Of a stretch of DNA of 64,000 bases, positions 1 through 12,031 are shown one piece after another. A model generated the notes under the pieces. It had not been told where the DNA came from and made no database searches. It saw only the letters and a program-made list of their open reading frames with translations. Positions within the stretch are counted from its first letter, which is position 1. Every line of letters begins with the position of its first letter. Position numbers and translations under genes: made by a program. This stretch comes from Bettongia penicillata ogilbyi (lineage: Eukaryota; Chordata; Mammalia; Diprotodontia; Potoroidae), in assembly GCA_023548195.1 (NCBI GenBank), contig JAJHZJ010000419.1, positions 3,612,273 to 3,676,272 of the forward strand. The letters are read 5' to 3'.

Positions 1-469
1 GAAGTAGAAATGGAGCTGTCAGAGAAGGAAAGACAACTTGAGAAAGGAAAATTATCTCCCCATCTGCCATGTTATATTTTAACTTTTTACATCTCTTTTG
101 TATTTCTACCTTAGCCATGTGCCTTATTTTTCAATTATAGGTTTTATAAAAATGTTAGTCTTGTGCATTTCAGCTGGTTAAAGAGGCCTTTGTCTTTTGA
201 CACAGAGTCCAAAATCTTTTTTGAAACTTTTCATCATCATCGATTTTCTCATGAGAAATTGTACCCTGAGCGTTCCCCTCAAAGGATGTGATGCTTAAGG
301 GATATTAATTTATTTTGGTTTTAATAATTTTCTTAGCCTTTAATTTCATGAACCCTCTGCCAAATTTCATAACTGTTTCTTATTTGTCATTCTCCTTGAC
401 CTCTCAGAAGCACTGAGTGTCTTTGAACTCCCCTTGAAGTTTCCTCTTCCTTTAACTTATGTGACATAG

Positions 470-608
470 TGTTAGAATGAGTGAGTGGTTCAGTGAAAAG
501 AGCTCCGGCTCTGAGGTCAGAGGACCTGGGTTCTATCTGTGTGGTCCTCACTTTACTCATTTGTAAAATGAAGAGGCTGAGCTTCCTGTCAGCTCCAAAG
601 CAAGGGTT
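470..608 (+). repeat. MIR3-class SINE
   Basis: AGCTCCGGCTCTGAGGTCAG, AGGACCTGGGTTCTA, CTCATTTGTAAAATGAAGAG and a TCCTGTCAGCTCC end match the MIR3 order. Confidence 0.75.
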
Positions 609-1324
609 CCCTGTTTTTACCATTTCTGTGACTGTTACCTGTTTCCTTGGCTGGATTTATTTCTTCCTCTGGACATTAATAACTGTGATCATTCTCCTAA
701 TTGAAGTCCTTTGCATTGTCTCCCATTTCACTTTTGATTCGAAGTGCTCTACCATGAGTTCCAGATCAATATGTGTGTTTCTAACCTCTTATATTAGTTC
801 CAGTCAGATATTTCCAAATAACTATGGTTACATTTTTAATTCAGTGTTCCAAATTAACTTTATTTCAACGTAGCTGAAACTGGTAAATTGGTAAATTATG
901 TCAACTTAAATCTCTTTGCTTCTAAATGAATCACCCTACAATCTTTTATTGATTTTTTATTTTCCTTCAATCCCAGATCAGATGTTCCCAAGTTCATTTA
1001 GTACTTAGAAACTGCTCCAGAACTCGCCCCTTTATATAAGTATTGTCATGACTTTACAAAGGTCCACATCATATCTTGCCTGGATTACTGTGATCAAAAT
1101 AAGTTATAGGTTTCTAGATTTTCTCAACTCTGAATTCAACAGACCTTTATTAAATAGTACTGCAAATGCAAATAAGAAAAATATTTCTTAAAAGTTCTTG
1201 TCTTCAAAGTACTTACATTGTGCTGAAATAAACCATGTTACAAAAGACCTTTAGACTAGTTTTCCTAAAATATGATTTTAATCATGTCCCTCCATGACTT
1301 AAATACTTTCAGCAGAAGCACCGA

Positions 1325-1556
1325 TAGTAATAATAGCAGTAATTACAATTTTTTTAGTGCTTTAACATTAACAAAGCCCTTCACATGTTCTCTTCATGTT
1401 ATACTCACAACCCTGCAAGGCATCATTCTTAATTTACAAGTGAAGAAGTTAAGGCTGAAATAGTTTAAGCGACTTGCCCAGTTTTACAAAGCTAGTGTCT
1501 GAAGTAGATTCAAAGTCAGGTCTTCCTGACTCTTAGTCCAACGCTTTACCTACAGT
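1325..1556 (-). repeat. MIR/CORE-type SINE
   Basis: TTTAGTGCTTTAACATTAAC, ACCCTGCAAGG, GCGACTTGCCCAG and AGGTCTTCCTGACTC appear in reverse-complement SINE order. Confidence 0.7.
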
Positions 1557-1963
1557 TAGAACAATTAAGTTTTGTTTCCCCATCCTTTGTAATTAACCCT
1601 CACTTCTCTTCCCCTACAACTATTCCAGTCCTGAACAACATATGACTCATGGATCTCTTGCAGCCCTGTGAAGGATTTTGAGCAGTCCCTGAGAAATGTA
1701 GGATTACCACTATGCAGTGTCCTGTGGCCACTGTGCATGACCTGTGGCAACCAACCATCTTCAGTCTGTCTCTAGACTAACCTATCCATGGTCTGAAGAA
1801 GATTAGCCTATTTTAATTTTGGCCCCTGTCTACTGCCAAGTTGCACAGGTTTGAACTATTCAAATAATTCTCTCTATCCTTCAGCATTCTGATCCATCTT
1901 GTACAGGGAGGCTGTATTCATTACCTTAATATAGGGTAATGGGTGTAATTCATTACCTCAATA

Positions 1964-2274
1964 GGGGCAGCTAGGTGGTGCAGTGGATAGAGCACCAGTG
2001 CAGGAGTCAGGAGGGCCTGAGTTCAAATCTAACCTGAGACATTTGACACTCACTAGCTGTGTGACCTTGGGCAAGTCACTTACCCCCAATTGCCTGATCC
2101 TGGGTCATCTCCAGTCATCCTGATGAATATCTGGTCACTGGGTTCAGATGGTTCTGGAGGAGAAGCAAGGCTGGTGACCTGCACAGCCCTCCCTCACTCA
2201 AAACAAAGTCAAGTGCAAGTCGTGTCATTATTTCTCTGATGGCATGGTCTTCTTTGGCAACCAAAGACGAACAC
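1964..2274 (+). mobile_element. Young tRNA-headed SINE, WSINE1-like, about 310 bp
   Basis: A near-intact copy from GGGGCAGCTAGGTGGTGCAG through TGTGTGACCTTGGGCAAGTC and a distinctive 3' half (CCAGTCATCCTGATGAATAT, CTCACTCAAAACAAAGTCAA) to CCAAAGACGAACACA. No clear target-site duplication is seen. The flank carries a separate short duplication of ATTCATTACCT. It closely matches the antisense copy at 51141-51456. Confidence 0.85.
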
Positions 2275-2319
2275 AGTGTTCCATTCCCACTCTTCGGACT
2301 TTCTTCTTGATGTTTCTTC

Positions 2320-2665
2320 CATTTGGATTGCCTTCTTTCATATTCCTTCCTGATCTAAATTCTTACCATCCTTCAAGACTCAGGTATGTACCATTGTTTC
2401 TTTGTTAACATCCCCAGACTACACCAGATTGTTATGACCTCTCTTCTCTGGAATTGTAACGTACTTACTATTTGGGCAAACTTATTTTTGACACATTTGT
2501 TCTATATTTTCATCATAGAAATATTTCCTTATTTTGATTCCCCAAATAAATTGTGTAAGGTCTTCGAAGTCAAGAATTACATTTATACTCCTTATCCCTC
2601 ATTGAGCCTATTGGAGCACACAGAAGACTCTCAACACATGTTTCTTGAACTGAATATTGCTGAAA
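2320..2665 (+). repeat. L2-like LINE 3' end
   Basis: TTACCATCCTTCAAGACTCA, a TCTTCGAAGTCAAGAATTAC block and ACACATGTTTCTTGAACTGA follow the L2 3' UTR order. Strongly diverged. Confidence 0.55.
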
Positions 2666-3061
2666 GGTCCCTAGGCAGAATTATTTAAGTACTCTATAAT
2701 CACATAGCTAGCTAAACTCCAGAGCAAGATATCTCATCCTACCATTACTAAGACATATTGAAATTAGTTGGTTTTCACTTAATCTGAATGGATTTAGTCT
2801 CTCCATCAAGGAGAATAATTGATTGCCTTCTGAGTATAGAGCATGGTATTGCACACTGTGCGCCCACAAAACTTCCTTTGAAATTAAAGCCATTTCACTG
2901 GGCTATTTTTAACCCTCCTCAATGTCTCAGATTCATCCTCATCAAGGTCCTTTCTAATGCTCCCCATTGTAAAATGACAAGGATAAAATGTATGTGCAAG
3001 AATTCCAGCAGCTCCAAGGAGGCTTCTCTTTCTTCTAAATAACTAATGTGTTCTTTAAGAG

Positions 3062-3285
3062 TGGTAGATGAGGCAGTGGACAGAGGGCTGAGTCTGAAGT
3101 CAGCAAGATTTATCTTTCTGAGTTCAAGTCTGGTCTCAGATACCTAGCTGTGTAAGGCAAGTCACTTAACCCTGATTGCCTTAGTTCCTCCTCTGCAATG
3201 AGCTGAAGAAGGAAATGGCAAATTATTTCAGTATATTTGCCAAGAAACTAAAAATGGAGTCATGAAGAGTCAGACACGACTGAAT
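3062..3285 (+). mobile_element. tRNA-headed SINE with RTE/BovB-type tail (Mar1-like)
   Basis: A GATGAGGCAGTGGACAGAGG head, AAGTCACTTAACCCTGATTG, a GGAAATGGCAAATTATTTCA and TTTGCCAAGAAAC segment, and the tail CATGAAGAGTCAGACACGAC. Confidence 0.8.
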
Positions 3286-3699
3286 AACTAATTCTTCAAT
3301 TTAATATTCTGCCAGTTATATATACCATAACTTTATTATTCAATTTAAAATAGAATGAACTATGCCAAAAACAGCATGAATATTACTTGATGTGTTTTTT
3401 ATTGATTCACAAGGTCCTTCAGCTTTGAAGAAAAATATTCTTATTGTTTGAGGTACTTCATTATTTCAGTCTCTGATTTTTTATGTAACTTTTTTCAATC
3501 AGCACGCATTGCTACTCTCTCCCTTTCACACCACCCTTTCCTCCGTTGTTGGACAATATGCCCTGACAGTGGGAGTCAAGTGCGCATTACTTCATGATGT
3601 AGGAAGCTCTGAGAACTCTGTTTGCTCTGTCAAAGAACCTGACTTTCTAGCTTAAGTCAAAATGGCCCGGATAAAGAGTTTGATGTTTCATTTAAAAAA

Positions 3700-3880
3700 A
3701 AAAATACTAACCATGAAGCAGCCTGCATCATGTCAGCAGTAACTAAATAACCTGGCTGGGCTTGCTGAAGATTTTTCAGCCCCTGCTGTGACCTGTTGGA
3801 GCGCGGCAGGGAGTATTAGTCATCTTATACTTAGCAAGATGGGCCGGGATATTTGCAGCACTCTAATGCAGAAAATCACA
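3700..3880. promoter_or_regulatory. Candidate conserved non-coding block (unproven)
   Basis: A repeat-free, locally GC-richer stretch (CCTGGCTGGGCTTGCTGAAG, GTTGGAGCGCGGCAGGGAG, GATGGGCCGGGATATTTGC) in AT-rich surroundings, with some CpGs retained. This is only a candidate from composition and lack of repeat similarity. Confidence 0.3.
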
Positions 3881-4535
3881 ATAAGAACACTTTTGGTTAT
3901 TGAAGTTCTCAATCTAAAGCACTTTACTAAATGGGTTTTTAGCATCCCTAAACATTTTTAGATGGAATGGCAGGCCATTTTTATGGTATTTGAATGATTT
4001 CCTCTGTTTGGGATCAACAGATACCCTTTCCTTGCAGCTTTCAAAACACCTTGTAAGTAAATTTCACCAGTCTGGATATTGACAATTTCGCCAAACATGA
4101 TAGAACTTAATTTTATTTTATCATTATAGTCATAAAGAGATGAACTATGGATTTTAAATCTTGTCAAAATTTTAGCAATATTGATTTGACCAGTGTTGAT
4201 TGGTAAAAGTCTAATATTTAATTATTGATTACTTTTTTCAGGTTTCTTACTTCCCTTAGTTTAATAGAGATGCCTAATGTTAGTATATTTTGTTGGTGAC
4301 ATAGTTGTGAATTCCCATTGTGGCTAACTCACCAAAACCGCTTCCTTTGCATTTGACATGTCAATTTGCAACATTTTTTTATTCCACTTCCCATATTCGG
4401 ATCCCTCTATCACTAAATCTAGCCTGCTTAATCCCACTATGAAGCTTTCTGCTCAAGGTTTATTTTGGTGCCTCATGAGAACTTGGAGGTGACACCAGAT
4501 TCTCAAAGACTAAAGCAATGGCAAATTCCTCAGAT

Positions 4536-4602
4536 GGGTGTGTATGTATGTGTACATATGTACATGTGTGTATATGTGTGTATGAGTATATATATATATA
4601 CA
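4536..4602. repeat. Imperfect TG/TA microsatellite
   Basis: Alternating TG and TA runs including the 14-bp palindrome TGTACATATGTACA. Confidence 0.85.
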
Positions 4603-4609
4603 CTCAGCT

Positions 4610-4845
4610 AAATTCCCACTTTGTACAAGAACCTATCCCCATTCTCTTTAATGTTCAGTCTTCCCTCTTGGATTATTTCCAGTTTGTATTATACCAATCT
4701 TGTTTTTACATTTGCATGTTGCTTGTCCTAATTAGGCTGTGATCCCTTGAAAGCAGGGACTATTTTTTGCCATTCTTTCATCCTCAGTGTTCAGCGTACT
4801 GGCACATGATAGGTCTTTATTAAATGCTTGTTGACCTGACTAATG
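4610..4845 (+). repeat. L2 LINE 3' end
   Basis: CTTGAAAGCAGGGACTATTT, then ACTGGCACATGATAGGTCTT and TTATTAAATGCTTGTTGACC, the standard L2 terminus. Confidence 0.8.
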
Positions 4846-4899
4846 GAGCTTATACTCTGACAGGACCTGTCAAACTAGAAAACTTTGAATCTGGGCCTG

Positions 4900-5345
4900 T
4901 GGATAGACTTTGTTCTATTTGATACCTTGGGAATCACACATAGAATTTCAGGTGAAGGAGCCTCCATTCCAAGTCATTTGAAAAATAACTCCCTCAACAA
5001 CATACTTGAGAAGTAATTATCTAGCCTTTGCTTCAAGACCTCCAAATGAGGGGCCATCACAGACCTTCCAGACAATTCCTTTCATTCTGAGGCAACTCTG
5101 ACAGGATTTTTTTTTTCAGACAACAGAGCAAAAGTTTTCTTTTTGCAACTTCTGTGAATTGCTCCTGGTTCTAAGCAAGACAGATTTGATCCCTTTCCCA
5201 CATAATGGCCCTTTAAATTCTGAATGTCTCCTTGAGTCTTCTCTACTAGGGGCTCAATATCCTAATTTTCTTCCACCAGTTCTCATATTACATGGGCTCT
5301 ACACCTGGTTGCCCTACTCTGGTACTTTCCATTTTATCATGACCT
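4900..5345 (-). repeat. CR1/L3 LINE 3' end
   Basis: Reverse-complement order of the CR1/L3 terminus: TCTAGCCTTTGCTTCAAGAC, GCAACTTCTGTGAATTGCTC, CACATAATGGCCCTTTAAAT, GGTTGCCCTACTCTGG. Confidence 0.75.
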
Positions 5346-6004
5346 TCTAACTGAGAAGAGACCTGCTGGAGAATAATGGCCACCAAGGGGGTGGCCCACA
5401 TGTTTTTTGGATACAGAAATCCTGGTTATAATCCTACTATAACAAGACTCACTACATTATCTAATTTGGTATGACCTAGGCTCACCATCATGGGTGTTGT
5501 GAAAGAGTTATAATTAATAAAAGGGCCAGAAGGACCTTGTTATATAATATAGTTTCCTCTGTGGACCTCAAGCATATGGTGTGCCATGCTGAAATTTCCT
5601 AAAACTGTTATTTTGATGAATTTGAATTAATTTCCTCTTTTTCTTGAAATTCAGAATTCATTAGTTTGTTCTTGAGGCTCAAATTACCTCTTAAGATTGG
5701 ATTTTTCCATAGCTCACTTCTGCTTAGCCTGTTTAATGAAGATGAGCATCTGACTTGATGGGTTCCTTCAACTTCTTTTTCTCTAGGTCAGTTTAAGGAG
5801 CTAGCAAAATCTGTAGACCAGATGGATGATTCTGTAGACAGTGAGGAAATTTACCACTGCAGATCAACAGTCATAGAGATTGCCAGGCTGTCTGAAGCGC
5901 TGCGAGGTTGTGTCTTGCTAATCTCTGATTCCACAGCTGAATGTGTCAGTGTCATGATTTTGAACTCAGATGCCAACTCTCTATTTTTGTTGTTACTTAT
6001 AGGT

Positions 6005-6112
6005 TAAGGGACTTACTTGTAGTCATGGAGGCAATTTTCTGTCATAGATGGGACTTGATCTCAGGTCTCCTAACTCCAAAGATAGCCCTCTATCCACTAC
6101 ATCAAAATGCTG
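6005..6112 (-). repeat. MIR-class SINE fragment
   Basis: GGGACTTACTTGTAGTCATG, TCAGGTCTCCTAACTCC and CCCTCTATCCACTACATCA are in antisense MIR order. Confidence 0.65.
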
Positions 6113-6278
6113 CTACGTTGGTCAGTATTGTGCCTGTTATTGGAGAATAGATTGAGGGTCTAGTAAGTCAGATGAAATAGGCAGTTTATTAGGATACCTA
6201 ATTAGGATAATTAATCAAACCTAATTAAATTATCATTTACTGGTGTAGTCCAGGAAAAGCAGTAGCTCTTCCTTTGCT

Positions 6279-6533
6279 GTTGTTGTTCTCCAGTTGTTTT
6301 CAGTCATGTCCAACTCTCTGCGATCCTATTTAGGGTTTTCTTGGTGATGATACTGGAACAGTTTGTCATTTCCTTCTCTTGTTCATTTTACAAATGAGAA
6401 ACTGAGGTAAACAGACATACGTGAATTACCCGTGTCACAAAGCTAATAAATGTCTGAGACTAGATTTGAACTCAGGAAGATTAAGTCTTCCTGACTTGAG
6501 GGCTGGCAGTCTATCCACTGTGCTACCTAGCTG
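6279..6533 (-). mobile_element. tRNA SINE with RTE/BovB tail, antisense member of an inverted pair
   Basis: It starts with the tail (GTTTTCAGTCATGTCCAACT, GGGTTTTCTTGGTGATGATA) and ends with the head (TCTATCCACTGTGCTACC). A sense copy follows 57 bases later. Confidence 0.85.
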
Positions 6534-6590
6534 TATATGCATTCCCAGCATACTCTTATATTTCCAATAAATGTTGCTTAGGAAATGCCA

Positions 6591-6842
6591 GGCAGCTAGG
6601 TGATGCAATGGATAGAGTGCCTGGCATGGAGTCAGGAAGACTCATCTTCATGAGTTTAAATCTGACCTCAGCCTAGCTATTTGATCCTGGGCAAGTAAGT
6701 CATTTAGCACTATTTACCCCAGTTTCCTTCTCTATAAATTGAGTTAGAAAAGGAAATGACAAACCACTCCAGTACCTTTGCCAAGAAAACCCCAAATGAG
6801 ATCACAAAGAATCAGATACAACTGAAGTGATTGAACAGCAAA
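6591..6842 (+). mobile_element. tRNA SINE with RTE/BovB tail, sense member of an inverted pair
   Basis: The head GGCAGCTAGGTGATGCAATG, the body GACAAACCACTCCAGTACCT and TTTGCCAAGAAAACCCCAAA, and the tail ACTGAAGTGATTGAACAGC are all present. Confidence 0.88.
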
Positions 6843-6879
6843 TATATGCCAAAAACATAAAGACCATAGGCTTGTACAT

Positions 6880-7045
6880 TTAGAGCTGGAACATCCCATA
6901 GAGATAATTTAATGCGACCTTTTTATTTTACGTATCAGGAAACCAAGGTTCAGAGACTTGGCATGGTCATGTGGATAGCAAGTGACAGAACTAAGATCTG
7001 AATTTGGTTCCTGTGACTCTTGAGTCCAGTAATCTTTCCTATCTT
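6880..7045 (-). repeat. MIR3-class SINE
   Basis: TTTAGAGCTGGAACATCCC, CAGGAAACCAAGGTTCAGAG and GACTCTTGAGTCCAGTAATC in antisense order. Confidence 0.7.
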
Positions 7046-7846
7046 TCCAATGTGGTGAGTAAAGTCCCCAGATTAACTTCTGAATGGTAAACTAATTCAT
7101 TTTATGAAACATTTATTATAACCATTTTATATGCAAGTTTATTGATGATTCCCTGTCAAATCAAACTTTTCAATATATGAGTAGTTAGTCGGCCAATAAG
7201 CATTAAATGCCTGGTGTGTTACAAGTGTTGTAGTAGCTCTCAAGTGCATTATGGTTGTCTCATCTCATAAAGAAGCCTTTCCTATAACAACTACATTCTC
7301 TGGACCCTGGGATCTCAGCTCCAAAGTGTTTGTCATTCCCTGTGAACTCTGTAATTGTGAATTCTTTGTTTTATGTAAGACTTGATGATAGACTATTGCC
7401 TTTTGAGACCATAAGGGACATTTTGTACCTAATTCTGTTGATTGTGAGTTATGAATTAAGGAGATTTTGATTATGTGGCTTCCACGAAATTGTAGAGAAG
7501 AAAAAGCAGCTGCATTAAAATAAGCTTATTTTTCTTTCAGTGGAATGATCACATCATCCATCTGAAAGCCTGCGTGGTTCAAAGTATAATTACTGTACTT
7601 GGCCAGATAGTTATTAGTTACCACATGTCATGTTTATGTAGTACTGTCAATAGTGTTTGATACCCAGGTCAATACCATTTGATTGAAAATGAACATTTAC
7701 TTTTTCAGTTTGGTCTTATGCTTCCATCATATACAAAACATATAAGAAGATGTCATTTAGTTGTTGATGCACTTTTCTGAGATATAAGGACTTGCTATTC
7801 TGAAAAAGCATTAAGAATAAAAAAAGGGCTATCTGTGTATGTGCAC

Positions 7847-7872
7847 GTGTGTGTGTGTGTGTGTGTGTGTGT
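7847..7872. repeat. (GT)13 microsatellite
   Basis: An uninterrupted GT run of 26 bases, preceded by an imperfect GTATGTGCAC stretch. Confidence 0.95.
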
Positions 7873-7954
7873 TCAATTACCATCCTTCGCTAAAGTTTTG
7901 CTCTAATATCTCCAGTATCAGAGTTTGAATCAGCATCCTCAAAGATCCACCTTT

Positions 7955-8000
7955 GGATCATTTAGATCTTTAGATCTTTTAGATCTTTTTTGGATCTTTG
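7955..8000. repeat. Short AGATCTTT-type cryptic tandem repeat
   Basis: Three AGATCT hexamers lie within 7964-7986, flanked by GGATCA and GGATCTTT variants, a small slippage-like expansion. Confidence 0.7.
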
Positions 8001-8585
8001 GACCTGACAGTGTCTAGCAAACTGGAAAGCCTTTGAGTGTAGGCCCAGCAATGCAGTCTTGTCTGCCGTTGGAGGACCAGCCTAGCTACATTTGGAAATG
8101 TTTGTTAGCAGAAGTCTGAGCAGAATAATAATCGGGAGACAAATGTGGTAGCACAGTAACTTATGAAGAACATTGAGTAAGGAATGGAAGAATTATGATT
8201 CTTGTTAATGGAGGGTATCTCCACCCCCATGAATGAGGGAGACATTTTGTGAGTAGAATCAAATTTTTAAGTGTTTGTTAATTCAGGTAACAGCATAATT
8301 ACCTGCTTGTCAGATTTCTCGTTTAAACAAATTCAAATTTATGAGCCATTTATTTTTTCAGTCGGTTTAACTTACATTTTTTCGTAGCTTCCTAGGGTAA
8401 AAACATTCATATTTTCTCTTTTAATTGTGTACATCTTAATAGCTCTGCAGTGTAAGCATGTGTTTCCCTCATGTCACTATTAACAGTAGACTGCTTTCTT
8501 AAAATGAGAATGTCTCCAGCTTCTGAAATCATGGAGAATTGTGTTAATTCTAGGCATGCACAAAGCTGACTGTGAGTATCTGAGT

Positions 8586-9165
8586 AGTGTGAGAATGAAA
8601 GGTAATGAAAGGCAAAGGAGGAGATCAATGAAGAGGGCATGGTCATCAATGTCAAGTGCTACAGAGTGGCCAAGAAAGATAAGAATTGTGGAAAGTCTTG
8701 GGATTTAGCAGGTAAGAGATTATTAGTAACCTGTGAATGATGAAGTCACAACAGTGATTGTTAAAGGTTGAGAAGTCAGTGGGAAGCAGAGAGAAAGCAG
8801 AGTCTTGAAAACAGAGCACTCTTTCAAGGAGCTTAGTATTGAGAGAATAAAGAAATAGGAGTCAAAATTTTGAGGAGATAGAAATGTAAAGAGAAGAGTT
8901 TTTAAAGATGGTGGAGACCTTGGATTGTCGGTTGGTAACTGGAAAGGAGCCAGTAGACATGAGAATGAGAATCACTCGGTAGGACCTCAAAGGGGGAAGA
9001 ACAAGGATCCAAGTAGAGAAATTCATCTTGTCAAAGAGAAGGATCACTTATTTCCCAAAGTCTTCAGCAAAAGCAAAGGGATGGTGATGTAGAGGAGATT
9101 TGAGGTATAGAACAGAGGAGCTTAGGATGCATGGCCTCACATTGTTTTCCTTGGAGTGTTTAGGG
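8586..9165. repeat. Probable old transposon-derived sequence, family not assigned
   Basis: The purine-rich text (GTCAAGTGCTACAGAGTGGC, AGGAGCTTAGTATTGAGAG, GGAAAGGAGCCAGTAGACAT) resembles an abundant mammalian dispersed repeat that I cannot name with confidence. It has no usable reading frame. Confidence 0.35.
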
Positions 9166-9175
9166 GATAGGAAAG

Positions 9176-9393
9176 GAAATGAGCATTTGTTAAGTGCCTT
9201 TACAGATATATTTCCTCATTTGATCCTCACAATAACCTTGTAGATTAAGTTCTATTATTATCCACATTTTACAGTCAGGGAAATTAAAGCAGAATTTAAG
9301 GGACTTGCCTGGTGTCACATAGCTACTAAATGTCTTCCTGACTCCAAGTTCCACTGCATGACTATCCACTGCTCCACTTATGTGCCTTGATTT
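9176..9393 (-). repeat. MIR/CORE-type SINE
   Basis: GAGCATTTGTTAAGTGCCTT, CATTTGATCCTCACAATAAC, CTGGTGTCACATAGCTAC and ACTATCCACTGCTCCAC in antisense order. Confidence 0.8.
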
Positions 9394-9779
9394 GGCAGAA
9401 GCATTGGGGATTTGAGAAAAGATTGAGGACAGCTGATTTAGCAATGATAGTCCATTAGATTAGGGAAGAATGAAAGGATGGCAGTGTAGCAGTGGGGACA
9501 GAATCAAAATTAGGTCCTAAGAATTGTTATTTCCAGTGACATGCTTCCTGCCTTTAGTACACAAACTCCAGGAGTGTTCTCTGATTAATTCTGTGCTGCA
9601 TCTCTTGGCACTGATGATCCAGTGTTTCAGTGTCTCCATCCATATGTCCTGATATTCAAAGTCACTCTGTTAACTTTTTACCTACTCTGTTATCTAGCTG
9701 GGTACATTTTGTGATGCCTTAACCCAGGAGTCTTAACTGCTCTAGATTCTATCTTTGCAATGGAATTGTAACTATCACC

Positions 9780-9960
9780 TCATTTCTACTTGGTCTAACC
9801 CTGGTTATATCTCATCTGTTCTGTTAGAAGACCCTCCTAACTGATCTCCCTGCCACCCTTTTTCCCAATCTGTTCCTTATCCAACTACCAGAGTAATCTT
9901 CTGAATGTGCAGGTTTGAATATCTGTGCACTAAGTAGGTTTCATCAATTTCCCCCAATTG
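9780..9960 (+). repeat. L2 LINE fragment
   Basis: CTCCTAACTGATCTCCCTGC, CCAATCTGTTCCTTATCCAA and CAGAGTAATCTTCTGAATGT match the L2 block upstream of its 3' UTR. Confidence 0.65.
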
Positions 9961-10671
9961 TACAGAGTAGATTGAATGAACTGCTGTCAAGTAAACAAAC
10001 TATTAAATGAAATTTCATGCTATAAAAATGATAAATGAATTGTTCTTCCTCTAAGACAATCCAAATACATTGCTCTGTTTCTTTTTCTTATGACTACCAA
10101 CATGAGATTGGTTTGGTTATTTCTTATATCTTGTCTTGTATCCTAGAATTTATATTTTTGTGGGTATTAGAAATGGGAACATAGAGATGCTTTCTGGTTT
10201 ATTGAGGAGTAGGGATGCTCATTTGTCTCTTTGTAGAATTCACAGCCCAGTGGTATTACTTAGTACTATGTATAATTGATATAATCTAATTTATTCAGTA
10301 GGAAAATATTGCTTAAATAATTTATCTGTTGGACCAAACAACTAGATTGATTCATTGTCTTTTTTTTTTCACTTCTTAGCTGACTTTCTTGATATCCTAT
10401 AGGCACAGCTTATGACTTATTTGTGAAAGTTGAAACACTAGCAGTGTTTGATCACCAGGATATTCAAATTATAGACTAAATACATATAAACATCCAAGAA
10501 ACTGCTCTCCAGAGACCAAGTTAAATCTGCAATAGGCCTTAGATTAGAAAAGTAGAATCTTGAAATTAGAGAGTGTGTCTGGCTGTTGTGCAATTTTATA
10601 CTGCTACTACTGTATTACTAGAAGATTGTAATTTCTAGGGGGAAAAAAGGGAGTTTCTAAAAAAGAATTAT

Positions 10672-10868
10672 GGGATCATAGATTAAAGCTGGAAGGGACC
10701 TCAGAGGACATCTAGCCTACCCCCTTTATTCTATACATGAGGAAATTGAGACTTGGAGAGGTTGAGTCCCAACCTCTTGGAGAGGCCCAAAGTCGTACAG
10801 TTAATAAGTATCAGAGGAGAGATTTTTAACCCAGGACTTCCTGCCTCCCAGTCCTGTACTCTCTTCTC
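10672..10868 (-). repeat. MIR3-class SINE with an internal hairpin
   Basis: GGGATCATAGATTAAAGCTG, AAGGGACCTCAGAGGACATC and ACTTCCTGCCTCCCAGTCCT give antisense MIR3. Inside it CTTGGAGAGG occurs twice, and AGAGGTTG (10757-10764) pairs with CAACCTCT (10770-10777) across a 5-base loop. Confidence 0.85.
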
Positions 10869-12031
10869 TGAGTTTTCCATGCAGCCTCTTTTGTAGCATT
10901 GCCAATAAAGCCAAGTGATGATGTGCTAAAAGGCAGTACTCTGAGGATGTGCCAATGTAATAGATTTAGCACAAGAACTCCTTGTAGATCACATAAAAAG
11001 ACGAGCATTTCATGCAAACATTTAAAAAATAGCTAAGAGAGCGTTCTTTAATAAAATTCTCTTATGATGTCATAGTGAACTTGAAGCCACCATGGAGTCT
11101 CATGGAAGACAGAGGTGGAATACATGTTCTAGCTGGTTCAACTGAAGTGGAAAAGTTTCAAATAACAACAGCTTGTAGTTTTCTGGTACATATGATAATT
11201 ATCCTAGCTAAATATGGAGAGTCTTTTCGTCACAAGATTGGCTACCAAGCAATGTTTTTTTTTCCCCACTGTCTACTAATATGCATGGGGACTATCGATG
11301 ATCTTTGTCTACAGAGGGTCTACTGTTTAAATGGAATCATGGATCTTTTGAAGGTTGCAGTATAGTGTGCCTGACTTAATATTCTGGCCTTGCTATATTC
11401 CTGTCCACATGGATATTATGAGCAAGTTGGTTAAACAGCTTGCTGAAGTCAAGAGTCACCTTGCCAGTTACTAGCATTTCTCTTGTTTGGGACCTGATCA
11501 ATCCATTAAGAAAAGGAGACTTCTTATTCTTCTATTTCTTTGTAGCCAGTGAAGGTGAGATCAGACAAAAGAACATGCTAGCAATTAGGATTTGACTTTT
11601 CAAGGTATGATCCAGATAGAAACAGAGGAGGGCAACTGGAGATGATTTTCTCTTTTCAGGGAACTGCTGCTCTCAAATCTCTTTCCTGATGATTGCCCTT
11701 CCTGCTGAGTATGTAGTGACAGCAGCTATTGCCCAAGTCAATTAAATGGAATCCTGTTGATAGGAAGGGTCTGGTCTATGGTGGAAAAAAAAATTACTTT
11801 CCTTTCTAACTTTTGTTGAATGAAGTTACACATCTAATGGCCTTCGAACCTCCAAGAATATGGAATAGGATCAATAAATCGTTTTCTAAAAGGGCTTTAT
11901 TTTAGCTGCTCTGAGAAAAGACTAGGGACGTTGTAAACTTAATTTTACTTATGAGTTATCTTTTAATACATAAATTATATCAAAAGCCTTGGATGGATGA
12001 TTGTTTAACTGTTGGAAGTAACTAAGAATGT

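Noticed and set aside
481..873. 130-codon open frame on +
   Set aside because: Begins within a MIR3 SINE and runs into AT-rich intron. No domain, no codon bias, and no splice context supports it.
1964..2040. tRNA-like sequence at SINE heads
   Set aside because: The head resembles a tRNA promoter, but no intact cloverleaf is present. It is the SINE head, not a tRNA gene.
7955..8000. AGATCT cluster as a possible regulatory array
   Set aside because: Better explained as small slippage of a GATCTTT unit. No partner motifs around it.
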